Shown in pieces: positions 48,587-57,998 of a DNA stretch of 64,000 bases. Numbering within the stretch: position 1 is the first letter of the stretch; each line of letters opens with the position of its first letter. Location: the NCBI RefSeq assembly GCF_000222605.1, contig NZ_AFWF01000003.1, forward strand, positions 1 through 64,000. Reading direction: 5' to 3'. The notes beneath the pieces were generated by a model. The model worked only from the letters and a program-made list of their open reading frames with translations. It did no database searches and had not been told where the DNA came from. The stretch comes from Vibrio ichthyoenteri ATCC 700023. GTDB lineage: Bacteria > Pseudomonadota > Gammaproteobacteria > Enterobacterales > Vibrionaceae. The translations under genes and the position numbers were made by a program.

Positions 48587-51500
48587 ATGACATCGTGTTC
48601 AGTTGTCACCTCACTAGATACCATGAATTTTCCATTGCATGGTGCACGACTTATTGAAGCCTCTGCGGGAACGGGAAAAACCTTCACCATTGCTGGGCTC
48701 TATTTGCGTTTATTGTTAGGGCACGGTAGTGGTGAGAGCCGCCATCAAACGCCATTAACGGTCGACCAAATTTTGGTGGTGACCTTTACCGAGGCCGCAA
48801 CCGCTGAGTTGCGTGATCGTATTCGTGCTCGCATCCACGACGCCCGCTTAGCGTTTGCTCGCGGTGAAAGCGGCGATCCGGTGATCAAACCTTTGTTGAC
48901 TGAGATCGATGATCATAAGCAAGCTGCGATGATTTTATTGCAAGCTGAGCGCCAGATGGATGAGGCAGCTGTCTACACCATTCATGGTTTTTGTCAGCGA
49001 ATGCTTACGCAGAATGCCTTTGAATCAGGCAGCCGTTTTAACAATGAATTTGTTACCGATGAAAGCCATCTAAAAGCGCAAGTGGTGGCGGATTACTGGC
49101 GTCGTAATTTCTACCCATTACCACTTAAATTAGCCGGCGAAGTGCGCTCAATTTGGAGTTCGCCTGCCGCGTTGTTAGGCGATGTTTCACGTTACTTAAC
49201 GGGCGCGCCACTGCAACTCTCGGTTGCTGCCATGCAAGGGGATTTGAGTGAATTACATCAGCAAAATCTGGCTAAAATCGATCAGTTAAAAGCGCAATGG
49301 CGAGAAAGTAGCGATGACTTTTTGGCGTTGATCAGTGAGTCTGATATTAACAAACGCAGTTATACCAAGAAGTCACTGCCAACGTGGTTGGAGGCGATAG
49401 GGGCTTGGGCGTTGAGTGAAACGACTGGTTATGAGTTTCCAGAGCTGTTAGCGCGTTTTGCCCAAAACGTGTTGATTGAGAAAACCCCGAAAGGAGATGC
49501 GCCGCTGCATGAGGTATTTGTTCAGGTTGAAGCCTTTGTTAGCCAGCCGATCAGCCTTAAAGCGCCGTTGCTGGCGCACGCTATTGAGCACTGTCGAGTC
49601 AGTTTAGCTAAAGCCAAGCAGCAAAAGCAGTGGCTATCGTTTGATGATCTGCTAACCAATTTATCTGCTGCGATGGACGGTGATGAACTCGGCATATTAG
49701 CAGAGCGTATCCGCAGTTTGTATCCGGTGGCGATGATCGATGAATTCCAAGATACCGATCCACTGCAATACAGTATTTTTAGCCGTATTTATTTGTCTCA
49801 TCCTGAGTGCGGCTTGTTCATGATTGGCGACCCTAAGCAGGCTATTTATGGCTTCCGCGGTGCGGATATTTTTACCTATATTAAAGCGCGTAATCAGGTT
49901 TCATCGCATTTCACTCTTGGCACCAACTGGCGCTCAAGTGCCGATATGGTAGCAGCGGTTAATCAAGTGTTTGCATCAGCCGATAGCGCGTTTATTTACG
50001 ATCAAGATATTCCATTTCTTCCCGTCGCGGCGAGTCCAAATGCGACAAACCGTGCTTGGTCATTGAATGGCAAAACGCAACCGGCGTTAACCTATTGGTT
50101 GCAAGAAGCGGAAGAAAAACCGCTGGCTAAAGGTGATTACCTTAAAGCGATGTCGCAAGCGACCGCCGATCAAATCCAAACCATCTTGACCGCTTCGCAG
50201 CAACAACAAGCGCACTTTAGCAGTGATAAAGGTGACAAGGCGATCCAAGCCGGTGACATAGCGGTGTTGGTGCGCACTGGTAATGAAGGTCGGATGGTCA
50301 AAGAGGCTCTGGCTAAACAAGGTATTGCCAGTGTTTATCTTTCTAACCGTGACAGTGTGTTTAGCTCAGCGGTGGCACAAGATATTCAACGTCTACTGCA
50401 AGCGGTATTAACACCAGAAAATGATCGTGCTTTACGAGCCAGTTTAGCTTCGGAGTTATTTGCGCTTGATGCTGGTAGCTTGGACGCGCTCAATAACGAT
50501 GAAACGGCTTGGGAAAATGCGGTCAACGAATACAAGGAGTATCGTAAGTTATGGTTGCAACGTGGTGTCTTACCGATGCTGCGCGCCGTAATGAGCAAGC
50601 GACATGTTGCTGAGCGCTTATTGGAAGAAGAAAGTGGCGAGCGAAACCTGACCGATTTAATGCACCTAGGTGAATTGTTGCAGCAAGCCAGTGGCGAGCT
50701 AGACAGTGATCATGGTTTATTACGTTGGCTTGCGCAGGCAATCAGTGATGCTCAAAACGGTCTGGGTGGTAGTGAAGATCAGATTCAGCGACTTGAATCT
50801 GAGCGTAATTTGGTACAGATCGTCACCATTCATAAGTCGAAAGGTTTGGAATATGACTTGGTCTTCTTACCTTTTGTTCTCAGTTATCGTGAAGCCAGCG
50901 AGGCGAAGTATTATGACGCCGAAAGCGATCGCACTATCTTAGACATTAACCAAGATAAAGCCGCGTTGGCACAAGCGGATAAAGAGCGCTTAGCGGAAGA
51001 CCTGCGCTTAATTTACGTTGCGTTGACCCGTGCGGTTTATGGCTGTTTCATTGGCGCGGCGCCTTTGCGTAATGGTCGTTCAACCAAAGAACCAACTGGC
51101 GTCCACCATAGTGCAATGGGCTATTTGTTGCAAAACGGTCAAGCGGGTGGCATTAGCGATCTTACCCAAGCGATTGAGTCGCAAATTAAGCGGCTACCTT
51201 GTGTGGCTTTGGACGGATTGCCTGCGTCGCATCCACATGCCTTTGTTACACAAGATGAAGTCAATCAAACCCTCCATGCTAAACAATTAAGCCAATTAAT
51301 CGATCGCGGTTGGCGGCTAACCAGTTACTCAGGATTGATTAAACAAGGCTCACATCACCACGATGATTCCTCAAGTGAACTGTTAAAGCTTGATGTGGAT
51401 TCGTCAGGTGAGCAAGACGAACAAGAGTTTATTGAGCCGGAACGTTCGATATTTACTTTCCCGCGCGGTGCTCGTCCAGGCACGTTCCTACACTCGTTGT

Positions 51501-52207
51501 TTGAGGAAGTCGAGTTTACCCAGCCAGCCAGTGGTGAAGAAAATCAGGCCAAAATTATCGCTTTAATGGAGAGTGAGCAGCTTGATTTAGAGTGGTTGCC
51601 AATCCTGCAGCAATTGGTTGATACCGTGCTGGCGACGCCCTTAGATGGTAAAGAACTGCGTCTTAATCAAAAAGGCCCAGTGCAGCGATTAGTGGAGATG
51701 GAATTTCTATTGCCGATCGAAGTGCTCGCTTCAGCAGAATTAAATCGAGTTATTCAGCGCAATGATCCTTTGTCTGCCAAAGCGGGCGATTTAGGCTTCC
51801 AAACCGTGCAAGGTATGTTGAAAGGCTTTATCGATTTAGTGTTTGAGCATCAGGGTAAGTACTATGTACTGGACTGGAAATCGAATCATTTAGGTGACGA
51901 GATCGTCGATTATCATGGCGATGCATTACGCCAAGCAATGGCCGATCACCGCTATGATCTGCAATACCAAATTTATGCGTTAGCGCTGCATCGCTTTCTG
52001 CGCAGCCGCGTCGCGGATTATGATTATCAGCGTCATTTTGGTGGGGTGTATTACCTATTTTTACGCGGTATGGACGGCGAGGGCGAACACGGTATTTTCT
52101 CCGCTAAGCCAAGTTTTGAATTTTTGACAGAGTTAGACAAATTGATTGATGGCGAACTAATTGAACGTCGTGACAATGCCGCAGGGCAAATGGAGTTAGG
52201 TTTATGA
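48587..52207 (+). CDS. recB: RecBCD enzyme subunit RecB
   Basis: Encodes 1206 aa from the ATG at 48587, preceded by AAAGG. It is the 3'-5' helicase and nuclease of RecBCD. The Walker A is ASAGTGKT at residues 25-32. Other SF1 motifs are VVTFTEAATAELRDRIR, VAMIDEFQDTDPLQYSIF, FMIGDPKQAIYGFRGAD and IVTIHKSKGLEYDLVFLPF. The C-terminal nuclease motifs are GMLKGFIDLVFEHQGKYYVLDWKSNHLG (metal-binding Asp, Asp, Lys) and YDLQYQIYALALHRFL. It overlaps recD by four bases (ATGA). Confidence 0.96.
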   Translation: MTSCSVVTSLDTMNFPLHGARLIEASAGTGKTFTIAGLYLRLLLGHGSGESRHQTPLTVDQILVVTFTEAATAELRDRIRARIHDARLAFARGESGDPVIKPLLTEIDDHKQAAMILLQAERQMDEAAVYTIHGFCQRMLTQNAFESGSRFNNEFVTDESHLKAQVVADYWRRNFYPLPLKLAGEVRSIWSSPAALLGDVSRYLTGAPLQLSVAAMQGDLSELHQQNLAKIDQLKAQWRESSDDFLALISESDINKRSYTKKSLPTWLEAIGAWALSETTGYEFPELLARFAQNVLIEKTPKGDAPLHEVFVQVEAFVSQPISLKAPLLAHAIEHCRVSLAKAKQQKQWLSFDDLLTNLSAAMDGDELGILAERIRSLYPVAMIDEFQDTDPLQYSIFSRIYLSHPECGLFMIGDPKQAIYGFRGADIFTYIKARNQVSSHFTLGTNWRSSADMVAAVNQVFASADSAFIYDQDIPFLPVAASPNATNRAWSLNGKTQPALTYWLQEAEEKPLAKGDYLKAMSQATADQIQTILTASQQQQAHFSSDKGDKAIQAGDIAVLVRTGNEGRMVKEALAKQGIASVYLSNRDSVFSSAVAQDIQRLLQAVLTPENDRALRASLASELFALDAGSLDALNNDETAWENAVNEYKEYRKLWLQRGVLPMLRAVMSKRHVAERLLEEESGERNLTDLMHLGELLQQASGELDSDHGLLRWLAQAISDAQNGLGGSEDQIQRLESERNLVQIVTIHKSKGLEYDLVFLPFVLSYREASEAKYYDAESDRTILDINQDKAALAQADKERLAEDLRLIYVALTRAVYGCFIGAAPLRNGRSTKEPTGVHHSAMGYLLQNGQAGGISDLTQAIESQIKRLPCVALDGLPASHPHAFVTQDEVNQTLHAKQLSQLIDRGWRLTSYSGLIKQGSHHHDDSSSELLKLDVDSSGEQDEQEFIEPERSIFTFPRGARPGTFLHSLFEEVEFTQPASGEENQAKIIALMESEQLDLEWLPILQQLVDTVLATPLDGKELRLNQKGPVQRLVEMEFLLPIEVLASAELNRVIQRNDPLSAKAGDLGFQTVQGMLKGFIDLVFEHQGKYYVLDWKSNHLGDEIVDYHGDALRQAMADHRYDLQYQIYALALHRFLRSRVADYDYQRHFGGVYYLFLRGMDGEGEHGIFSAKPSFEFLTELDKLIDGELIERRDNAAGQMELGL

Positions 52208-54318
52208 GTACGTTGCTAACCACCCTTAAGCGCTTGGCGGAAAAGGGCTCCATTCGTCAGCTAGATTATCAATTTTCCCGCTTTATTGCGGCCAAATCGC
52301 AACAGGCAGAATTAGCCTTTATCGCCGGTGTTTTGAGTAGTGAGTTAGGTAAAGGCCATATCTGTTTGCCGCTTAAAGATGTACAAGGACAAGCGGTCGA
52401 TCTTGCGGCAAAGATCGGCTTATATGGTGAGGCCGCATTAGAACTTAACCAACAACTACTAACCGTTGATTGGGCAGTATTGCTGCAACAATCACCTTGG
52501 GTGAGTAAACCGATAGAGCAACACGCAGAGCCATTGCCTTTAGTGTTTGATGGTTCAAGGCTCTATCTGCATCGTTATTGGCACTATGAAGTGATTTTGG
52601 CCGAGAAGTTAACTCGCTTTGGGACTGCCATGATCCTAAAGCCTGTCGAAGTACAAAAACTGTCGCAATTGCTCGATCATTTGTTTGCGCGCAGTTATCA
52701 CTTTCTTTTTTCTGCCTTGTCTCATTCATCGAATTTGACGCAAGTTCAACGCCAACAATTGGTTTGCGATCACCTTGATATTGTTGATGAAAGTCAACTG
52801 GATTGGAGCTCTATTGACCAAGTGTTACTACAAGCAACACGCGCTGAGCAGTTATCACCTCTCGATCAATTGGTGCCGCTTGCCGTGTGCGTCAACTGGC
52901 AGAAAGTCGCTGCTGCCATTGCTTTGACCAAGCGCTTTGCGGTTATTTCAGGTGGGCCGGGTACAGGTAAAACAACCACGGTGACCAAATTGCTGGCAGC
53001 CCTGATTGAGCAGGCTGAACAGAGTGGTCACACCCCAACGATTAAGCTGGTGGCACCAACGGGTAAAGCCGCGGCGCGTTTAACCGAATCGATTGGTAAA
53101 GCGGTCGACCAACTGCCGGTTAGCCCAGAGCTGAAAGCCGCGATCCCGACCGAATCAAGCACTTTGCATCGTTTGCTCGGGGCATTGCCCAATAGCGCGG
53201 AGTTTCGTCATAACCAAAGCAACCCGTTGCACCTAGATATTTTGGTGGTAGATGAAGCATCAATGGTTGACCTTCCAATGATGTATAAAGTGGTTGATGC
53301 CCTACCTAAACATGCCCGTTTGATTCTTTTAGGCGATAAAGATCAGCTTGCATCAGTAGAAGCGGGCGCTGTCCTTGGCGACATTTGCTCCTTCTACCAT
53401 TATGGCTATAGCAGTACGCAAGGGGAATTGATCGCACAGTTATCGGGTTACACAACGTTAGCGCAGCAGAACGCCAACAATAAAGGCAGCCGTGTCGGTG
53501 ATAGTTTGTGTATGTTGCAAAAGAGCTATCGTTTTGATGCACGTTCTGGCATCGGCCAGTTAGCGAAAGCCGTTAACTCAGGCTCGGCGTATCAGCTTGA
53601 TGCGGTTTGGCAACGTGGTTTTGAGGATATTGAGCAGTTCCCGCTTGATATGCAAAACTACAACCAATTGATCCAAACGATGGTGGCAGAATACAGCCAC
53701 TACCTAAAACGTCTTTCTCTGCGTGAAATTAACCCGCAGACGGGAGAGTTAGAAAGCATTACCCAACAAGCGAAAGCTGGGCTTGATGCTTTTGCTCGTT
53801 GCCGTCTATTGTGCGCGATGCGTGAGGGGGATTTCGGCGTGAGCGGTTTAAACCATCGTGTTGAACGGGCGCTGGTGGCTCGTAAACGTATTCTCACTCA
53901 AGATGAACTTTGGTACCACGGACGCCCAGTCATGATCACTCGTAACGACCATGCGTTGGGGTTGTATAACGGCGATATTGGGCTTTGTATGCTCGATGAT
54001 TCATTGGCTGAACCGCGATTGAAAGTGTTTTTTGAATTACCGGATGGCAGCGTGAAGTCGGTGCTACCTAGTCGTGTGCCGGAGCATCAAACTGCTTATG
54101 CAATGACAGTACATAAATCACAAGGCAGTGAATTTGAATTTACGGTAATGATTTTGCCAAAAGACTTTAGCCCTATTTTAACACGGGAGCTTATTTACAC
54201 CGGTATAACCCGTGCTAAGAAACGTTTGGCGCTTTATGCGCAACCAGATGTGGTTAAGCGAGGAATTAAAGTGATGACAGAGCGGGCAAGTGGTTTGATG
54301 GATCGATTACAAGGTTAG
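52204..54318 (+). CDS. recD: RecBCD enzyme subunit RecD
   Basis: Encodes 704 aa, about 100 longer than Escherichia coli RecD. It is the 5'-3' helicase of RecBCD. Walker A is SGGPGTGKTTTVTKLLAAL (about residue 250), motif II DILVVDEASMVDLPMMYKVV, motif III HARLILLGDKDQLASVEAGAVLGDI, and motif VI TAYAMTVHKSQGSEFEFTVMILP with LTRELIYTGITRAKKRL. A spacer at about 400-440 with many Gly/Ser/Asn lies between motifs. It is coupled to recB by the ATGA overlap. Confidence 0.96.
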   Translation: MSTLLTTLKRLAEKGSIRQLDYQFSRFIAAKSQQAELAFIAGVLSSELGKGHICLPLKDVQGQAVDLAAKIGLYGEAALELNQQLLTVDWAVLLQQSPWVSKPIEQHAEPLPLVFDGSRLYLHRYWHYEVILAEKLTRFGTAMILKPVEVQKLSQLLDHLFARSYHFLFSALSHSSNLTQVQRQQLVCDHLDIVDESQLDWSSIDQVLLQATRAEQLSPLDQLVPLAVCVNWQKVAAAIALTKRFAVISGGPGTGKTTTVTKLLAALIEQAEQSGHTPTIKLVAPTGKAAARLTESIGKAVDQLPVSPELKAAIPTESSTLHRLLGALPNSAEFRHNQSNPLHLDILVVDEASMVDLPMMYKVVDALPKHARLILLGDKDQLASVEAGAVLGDICSFYHYGYSSTQGELIAQLSGYTTLAQQNANNKGSRVGDSLCMLQKSYRFDARSGIGQLAKAVNSGSAYQLDAVWQRGFEDIEQFPLDMQNYNQLIQTMVAEYSHYLKRLSLREINPQTGELESITQQAKAGLDAFARCRLLCAMREGDFGVSGLNHRVERALVARKRILTQDELWYHGRPVMITRNDHALGLYNGDIGLCMLDDSLAEPRLKVFFELPDGSVKSVLPSRVPEHQTAYAMTVHKSQGSEFEFTVMILPKDFSPILTRELIYTGITRAKKRLALYAQPDVVKRGIKVMTERASGLMDRLQG

Positions 54319-54369
54319 AGTGATAAACCATCCTTGGTTTTTACGCAGCAAGCGAAGGTTAGTCTGCGT

Positions 54370-54549
54370 TTATTGAAATGCGCTAGTAAAAGAGATGCTG
54401 CGAATTTTGTATCGTTCTTGATAATCAAGAATGAATGCTTTCAAGTGTTCAGAGGTGGGAAAGACACAGTGCACATCGAGATCGATCAGCAACTCGTTTT
54501 CGGCCATATCCCAAAAGCTCTGTAGTGAATTACAAATTATAGTTTTCAT
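54370..54549 (-). CDS. Small protein of 59 residues, function unknown
   Basis: An ATG at 54549 opens a 59-codon frame to TAA at 54370, starting MKTIICNSLQSFWDMAENEL and including an acidic middle (LLIDLDVHCVFPTSEHLKAF). Composition is that of a soluble globular protein, with no long low-complexity run. Upstream is TAAGAGCAAC, a weak ribosome-binding site. It lies between recD and argA on the argA strand. The opposite strand also has a frame of similar size, but with a poorer composition and no site. I recognise no family. Confidence 0.5.
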   Translation of the reverse strand: MKTIICNSLQSFWDMAENELLIDLDVHCVFPTSEHLKAFILDYQERYKIRSISFTSAFQ

Positions 54550-54783
54550 ATTGTTGCTCTTAGTTGACGTTGATATCTACCAAAGCAATCCGTGCGGTCT
54601 AGCAAGCTAGTTGAAATTGAATCCAATCAATAATGCGAAGCGAGTAAATATTAACCAACAAAAGATATGAAATAAAGCTTATATTTAAGACAAAAATGAA
54701 CAATGGCTACATTAAGTAGCCATTTTTATCATTGTTTGATTGATTTTTGTTTAAATTTTAACAGGTTAGAACGGTTGTAATCA

Positions 54784-56133
54784 TTAGGTTCGAGTGGCTA
54801 AAATTTTTGAGTTACGTTGATAGTTGTAGAGGTTTTTCTTTTGTGATGGGAGTTGCTCCACTCCAACCTCGTAAAAGCCTTGTTCTCTAAACCAATGCAA
54901 GCTGTGTGTGGTTAAAACAAATAACTGCTCAATCCCTTGTTGGCGGCACTGTTGCTTCATATAGTTGAGAAGAATTAAGCCTCGATTACCATCTCTATAA
55001 TCTTTATGAATGGCAACGCAGGCCATTTCCGCCATGCTGTCTTCGATATAGGGGTAAAGTGCGGCGCAACCGATGATCAAGCCATCTTTTTCAATGATGG
55101 TAAATTGATGCACTTCTTGCTCTAGCTGTTCACGGGAGCGGCGGACTAAAATGCCTTGCTCTTCAAGTGGCCGGATCAAATCGAGAATACCACCAATGTC
55201 ATCGATATCAGCCACACGTACTCGTTCCGAGCTCGCATAAACCACCTGCGTACCAATACCGTCAATAGAGAATAGTTCTTGGATTAAGGCGCCATCTTCT
55301 TTGTAGCTAACAAGATGACTACGAGGCACACCTGCGCGACAGGCGGTAATGGCGGCTCGTAAAAAACGTAGTGTTCCTGAGGCATTGTCATGAGAGCAGT
55401 CAACGTCCGTTTCGAGTTTTTGTAAAACGGCCTCTGCTTCACGCGGCACTAGTTCAGCTACGACGTCACCTTTGTCATCAATGATGCCCTGCTCGGAACA
55501 AAAGCCAACTAGCTTGTCGGCATTTAAGCGAATTGCCACTTGTGTTGCGACTTCTTCTGACAATAAATTAAATGACTCACCGGTTACTGAGCTGGCAATT
55601 GGGCCGAGCAATACAATAGAGCCTTGTTCGAGCATGCGATTGATGCCCTGAATATCAATTCGGCGGATACGGCCGCTATGGCAATAATCGACTCCATCAT
55701 CAACGCCAAGAGGCTGAGCAATCACAAAGTTACCGCTGACGACATTGAGTTGAGTGCCCGCCATCGGTGTATTGCTTAAGCTCATAGAAAGCTGAGCCGT
55801 GATTGCAAGCTGTAATTGCCCGGCGGCTTGCATAACTAGCGACAAACTAGCCTCGTCCGTAATGCGAACCCCTTTGTGGTAGTCGTTTGTGACCTGATTA
55901 TTCGCCAAAATGGTGTTAATTTGGGGACGCGCACCATGCACCAATACGATCTTGACGCCTAGGCTATGAAGCAGGGCTAAGTCACTGATAATATTTTTAA
56001 AGTTGTCATCCGCAACCGCTTCTCCTCCTAGCATGACCACCATGGTTTTTCCTCGGTGAGCATTGACATAAGGTGTTGATTGGCGAAATCCTTTAACTAA
56101 TGCGGTGCTACGTATTTTCACATTACAATCCAT
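54784..56133 (-). CDS. argA: N-acetylglutamate synthase
   Basis: Encodes 449 aa. It acetylates glutamate with acetyl-CoA, the first step of arginine synthesis. The N-terminal amino-acid-kinase domain (about 20-300) has [52 protein letters not shown]. The C-terminal GNAT domain (310-440) has [21 protein letters not shown] and ends [14 protein letters not shown]. The start is uncertain: ATG at 56133 or GTG at 56121, the second matching the family N-terminus ([14 protein letters not shown]) better. A pair of ARG boxes lies directly upstream, which fits ArgR repression. Confidence 0.95.
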   Translation of the reverse strand: MDCNVKIRSTALVKGFRQSTPYVNAHRGKTMVVMLGGEAVADDNFKNIISDLALLHSLGVKIVLVHGARPQINTILANNQVTNDYHKGVRITDEASLSLVMQAAGQLQLAITAQLSMSLSNTPMAGTQLNVVSGNFVIAQPLGVDDGVDYCHSGRIRRIDIQGINRMLEQGSIVLLGPIASSVTGESFNLLSEEVATQVAIRLNADKLVGFCSEQGIIDDKGDVVAELVPREAEAVLQKLETDVDCSHDNASGTLRFLRAAITACRAGVPRSHLVSYKEDGALIQELFSIDGIGTQVVYASSERVRVADIDDIGGILDLIRPLEEQGILVRRSREQLEQEVHQFTIIEKDGLIIGCAALYPYIEDSMAEMACVAIHKDYRDGNRGLILLNYMKQQCRQQGIEQLFVLTTHSLHWFREQGFYEVGVEQLPSQKKNLYNYQRNSKILATRT

Positions 56134-56134
56134 T

Positions 56135-56173
56135 TGTGAATTTATATGTGATTATAGTGCAAATTTATTCTCG
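56135..56173. promoter_or_regulatory. Paired ARG boxes (ArgR operator) of argA
   Basis: Two 18-bp sites start exactly 21 bp apart: TGTGAATTTATATGTGAT (56135-56152), with one perfect half, and AGTGCAAATTTATTCTCG (56156-56173), with 11 of 14 core positions matching TGAATWWWWATTCA. A 3-bp gap between two 18-bp boxes is the standard ArgR hexamer layout in Escherichia coli. Confidence 0.65.
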
Positions 56174-56281
56174 AATAGGCAAGCAATTTTTTGGAATCAA
56201 GAGCCAATAAACTCTTTTGTGAGATTGTGAGCGTGAAAAGGGCATGCTATAGAATAATTTTGCCAATAAGGTCATTGGTTT

Positions 56282-56704
56282 ATGAATGTTAGTACCAAAA
56301 GTAGTATCGCAAATAAACAATCTCAGAGTGGCCGTTTCTTTGCGCGTAAATGGATGAATGTCGCCGCTTTGGTTGTTGCATTGATATGTGCTTATTTTGT
56401 GGTTCAAACTGGGTTGTGGCTTAACTCAAAATATCAGCAGGTTTCTCATCCTCCTTCGCTTATTTATGGCACATGGGTAGAAGATAACGTTGCGCCTTAT
56501 TTAGCCGAAACTATCGTTATAAATCAGTCGGGAGTGACGGTGAATGGGGGTGTTGTTGGCACGCAATTCAGTTTTGATGGCAATACCTTTCGTTATCAAC
56601 ATGGATCACAACAGCGAGTGTTTCACTTCGATTTTGGCAACTTCAATTCAATGAAACTTGATACAGACGTCGCTTATCAGCCGGTTTATGTCAAAACGCT
56701 TTAA
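56282..56704 (+). CDS. DUF2850 family protein
   Basis: Encodes 140 aa: a short basic cytoplasmic N-terminus, one membrane helix (NVAALVVALICAYFVVQTGLWL, about 26-47) and a periplasmic domain beginning LIYGTWVEDNVAPYLAETIVI. This fits DUF2850, a family I know mainly from vibrios and without known function. The periplasmic part looks like a small beta-rich fold. It lies between argA (divergent) and mltA. Confidence 0.72.
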   Translation: MNVSTKSSIANKQSQSGRFFARKWMNVAALVVALICAYFVVQTGLWLNSKYQQVSHPPSLIYGTWVEDNVAPYLAETIVINQSGVTVNGGVVGTQFSFDGNTFRYQHGSQQRVFHFDFGNFNSMKLDTDVAYQPVYVKTL

Positions 56705-56793
56705 AATTCACATACATTAACGATCCTAGCGTTGACTCCGCTAGTAAGAGTTTGTCATGCTCCGTACTTGGCGTTAATGGACTCTTATTCGTA

Positions 56794-57894
56794 ATGAAAA
56801 AATATCTTTTTTTGGCAGCCGCATCGCTGCTCGTTGGCTGTGCGCAGCCCACTGAACTGGCTCAACAATATCGAGATGGTGAGTTTAAAACCACGCTCAA
56901 CCGTGTCGATAGCGTGCAATCAAACAGTAGCCGTGACTTTACCGAATTTCATAAGCAAGCCGAACAAGTGGTCGTCAAGTCGCCATCTATGGCTAAGATC
57001 TATCAGCCTCTCTATGAAAAACTCAACCAATGGGTTTTAGAAAGTGGCAACCCAAGTGATTTAGCCAACTTTGATATTCAAACCGCACAATTAGGCGGCG
57101 GCGATAAACAGGGTAATGTTCTATTCACGGGGTACTTCTCTCCGGTGATGGAATTACGCCATCAAGCCAACGAACAATTTAAATATCCTATCTATGCCAA
57201 ACCAGCTTGTACGACAGATTGCCCAACTCGTGCGGAAATTAACGCAGGCGCATTAGATGGCAAGGGTTTAGAGCTTGGCTACGCAGCGAACCGAATTGAT
57301 CCTTTCATGATGGAAGTTCAAGGCAGTGGCTTTGTTCATTTTGAAGATGATGATTCACTAGAGTATTTCGCCTACGGCGGTAAAAACAATAAAGCTTACG
57401 TCAGCATCGGTCGTGTATTGATTGAGCGTGGTGAAGTGTCACGTGAAAAAATGTCGATGAAAGCGATTAAAGAGTGGGTGTTGGCCAATGACGAAGCCAC
57501 CGTTCGTGAATTGCTAGAACAAAACCCATCTTATGTCTTCTTTAGTCCACGGGCAGACGCACCAGTGACGGGGTCAGCCGGCATTCCATTATTGCCGATG
57601 GCATCAGTGGCGGGTGATCGTTCTATTTTGCCTATGGGCACCCCATTGCTAGCGGAAGTGCCACTACTTAATGCCGATGGCACTTGGAGCGGAGCGCATC
57701 AATTACGCCTTCTTATCGTGTTAGATACTGGTGGTGCGGTAAAACAAAACCATTTGGACCTTTACCATGGTATGGGGGATCGAGCGGGTAACGAAGCCGG
57801 CCACTACAAACATTTTGGTCGAGTTTGGAAGCTCGGTCTTGAAGGCTCTGCAACTCAAGCTCCTTGGGCTATGCCGCCAGAGAAACTAAACTAA
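56794..57894 (+). CDS. mltA: Membrane-bound lytic murein transglycosylase A
   Basis: Encodes 366 aa from the ATG at 56794, chosen because it gives a lipoprotein signal MKKYLFLAAASLLVGC with lipobox LVGC; the frame is open 14 codons further upstream. It cleaves peptidoglycan to 1,6-anhydro ends from the inner face of the outer membrane. Family segments are VLFTGYFSPVMELR, MMEVQGSGFVHFEDD, and the C-terminal 3D domain with LLIVLDTGGAVKQNHLDLYHGMGDRAGNEAG containing the catalytic aspartate region. Confidence 0.94.
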   Translation: MKKYLFLAAASLLVGCAQPTELAQQYRDGEFKTTLNRVDSVQSNSSRDFTEFHKQAEQVVVKSPSMAKIYQPLYEKLNQWVLESGNPSDLANFDIQTAQLGGGDKQGNVLFTGYFSPVMELRHQANEQFKYPIYAKPACTTDCPTRAEINAGALDGKGLELGYAANRIDPFMMEVQGSGFVHFEDDDSLEYFAYGGKNNKAYVSIGRVLIERGEVSREKMSMKAIKEWVLANDEATVRELLEQNPSYVFFSPRADAPVTGSAGIPLLPMASVAGDRSILPMGTPLLAEVPLLNADGTWSGAHQLRLLIVLDTGGAVKQNHLDLYHGMGDRAGNEAGHYKHFGRVWKLGLEGSATQAPWAMPPEKLN

Positions 57895-57940
57895 TCCATA
57901 CCCCTTTGGCTTCAATTAGGCCGGGTATAGACATTTCAAT

Positions 57941-57973
57941 AAAGAGTGCGTATAAATCGCACTCTTTGTTTTT
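57941..57973 (+). terminator. Intrinsic terminator of mltA
   Basis: AAAGAGTGCG / CGCACTCTTT, 10-bp stem with 7-nt loop, followed by GTTTTT; 46 bases after the mltA stop. Confidence 0.8.
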
Positions 57974-57998
57974 GTAACCGATTTACAGGCTTTACGTT

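Noticed and set aside
54334-54525. 63-codon plus-strand frame between recD and argA
   Set aside because: It overlaps the better minus-strand frame, and lacks a ribosome-binding site and family resemblance.
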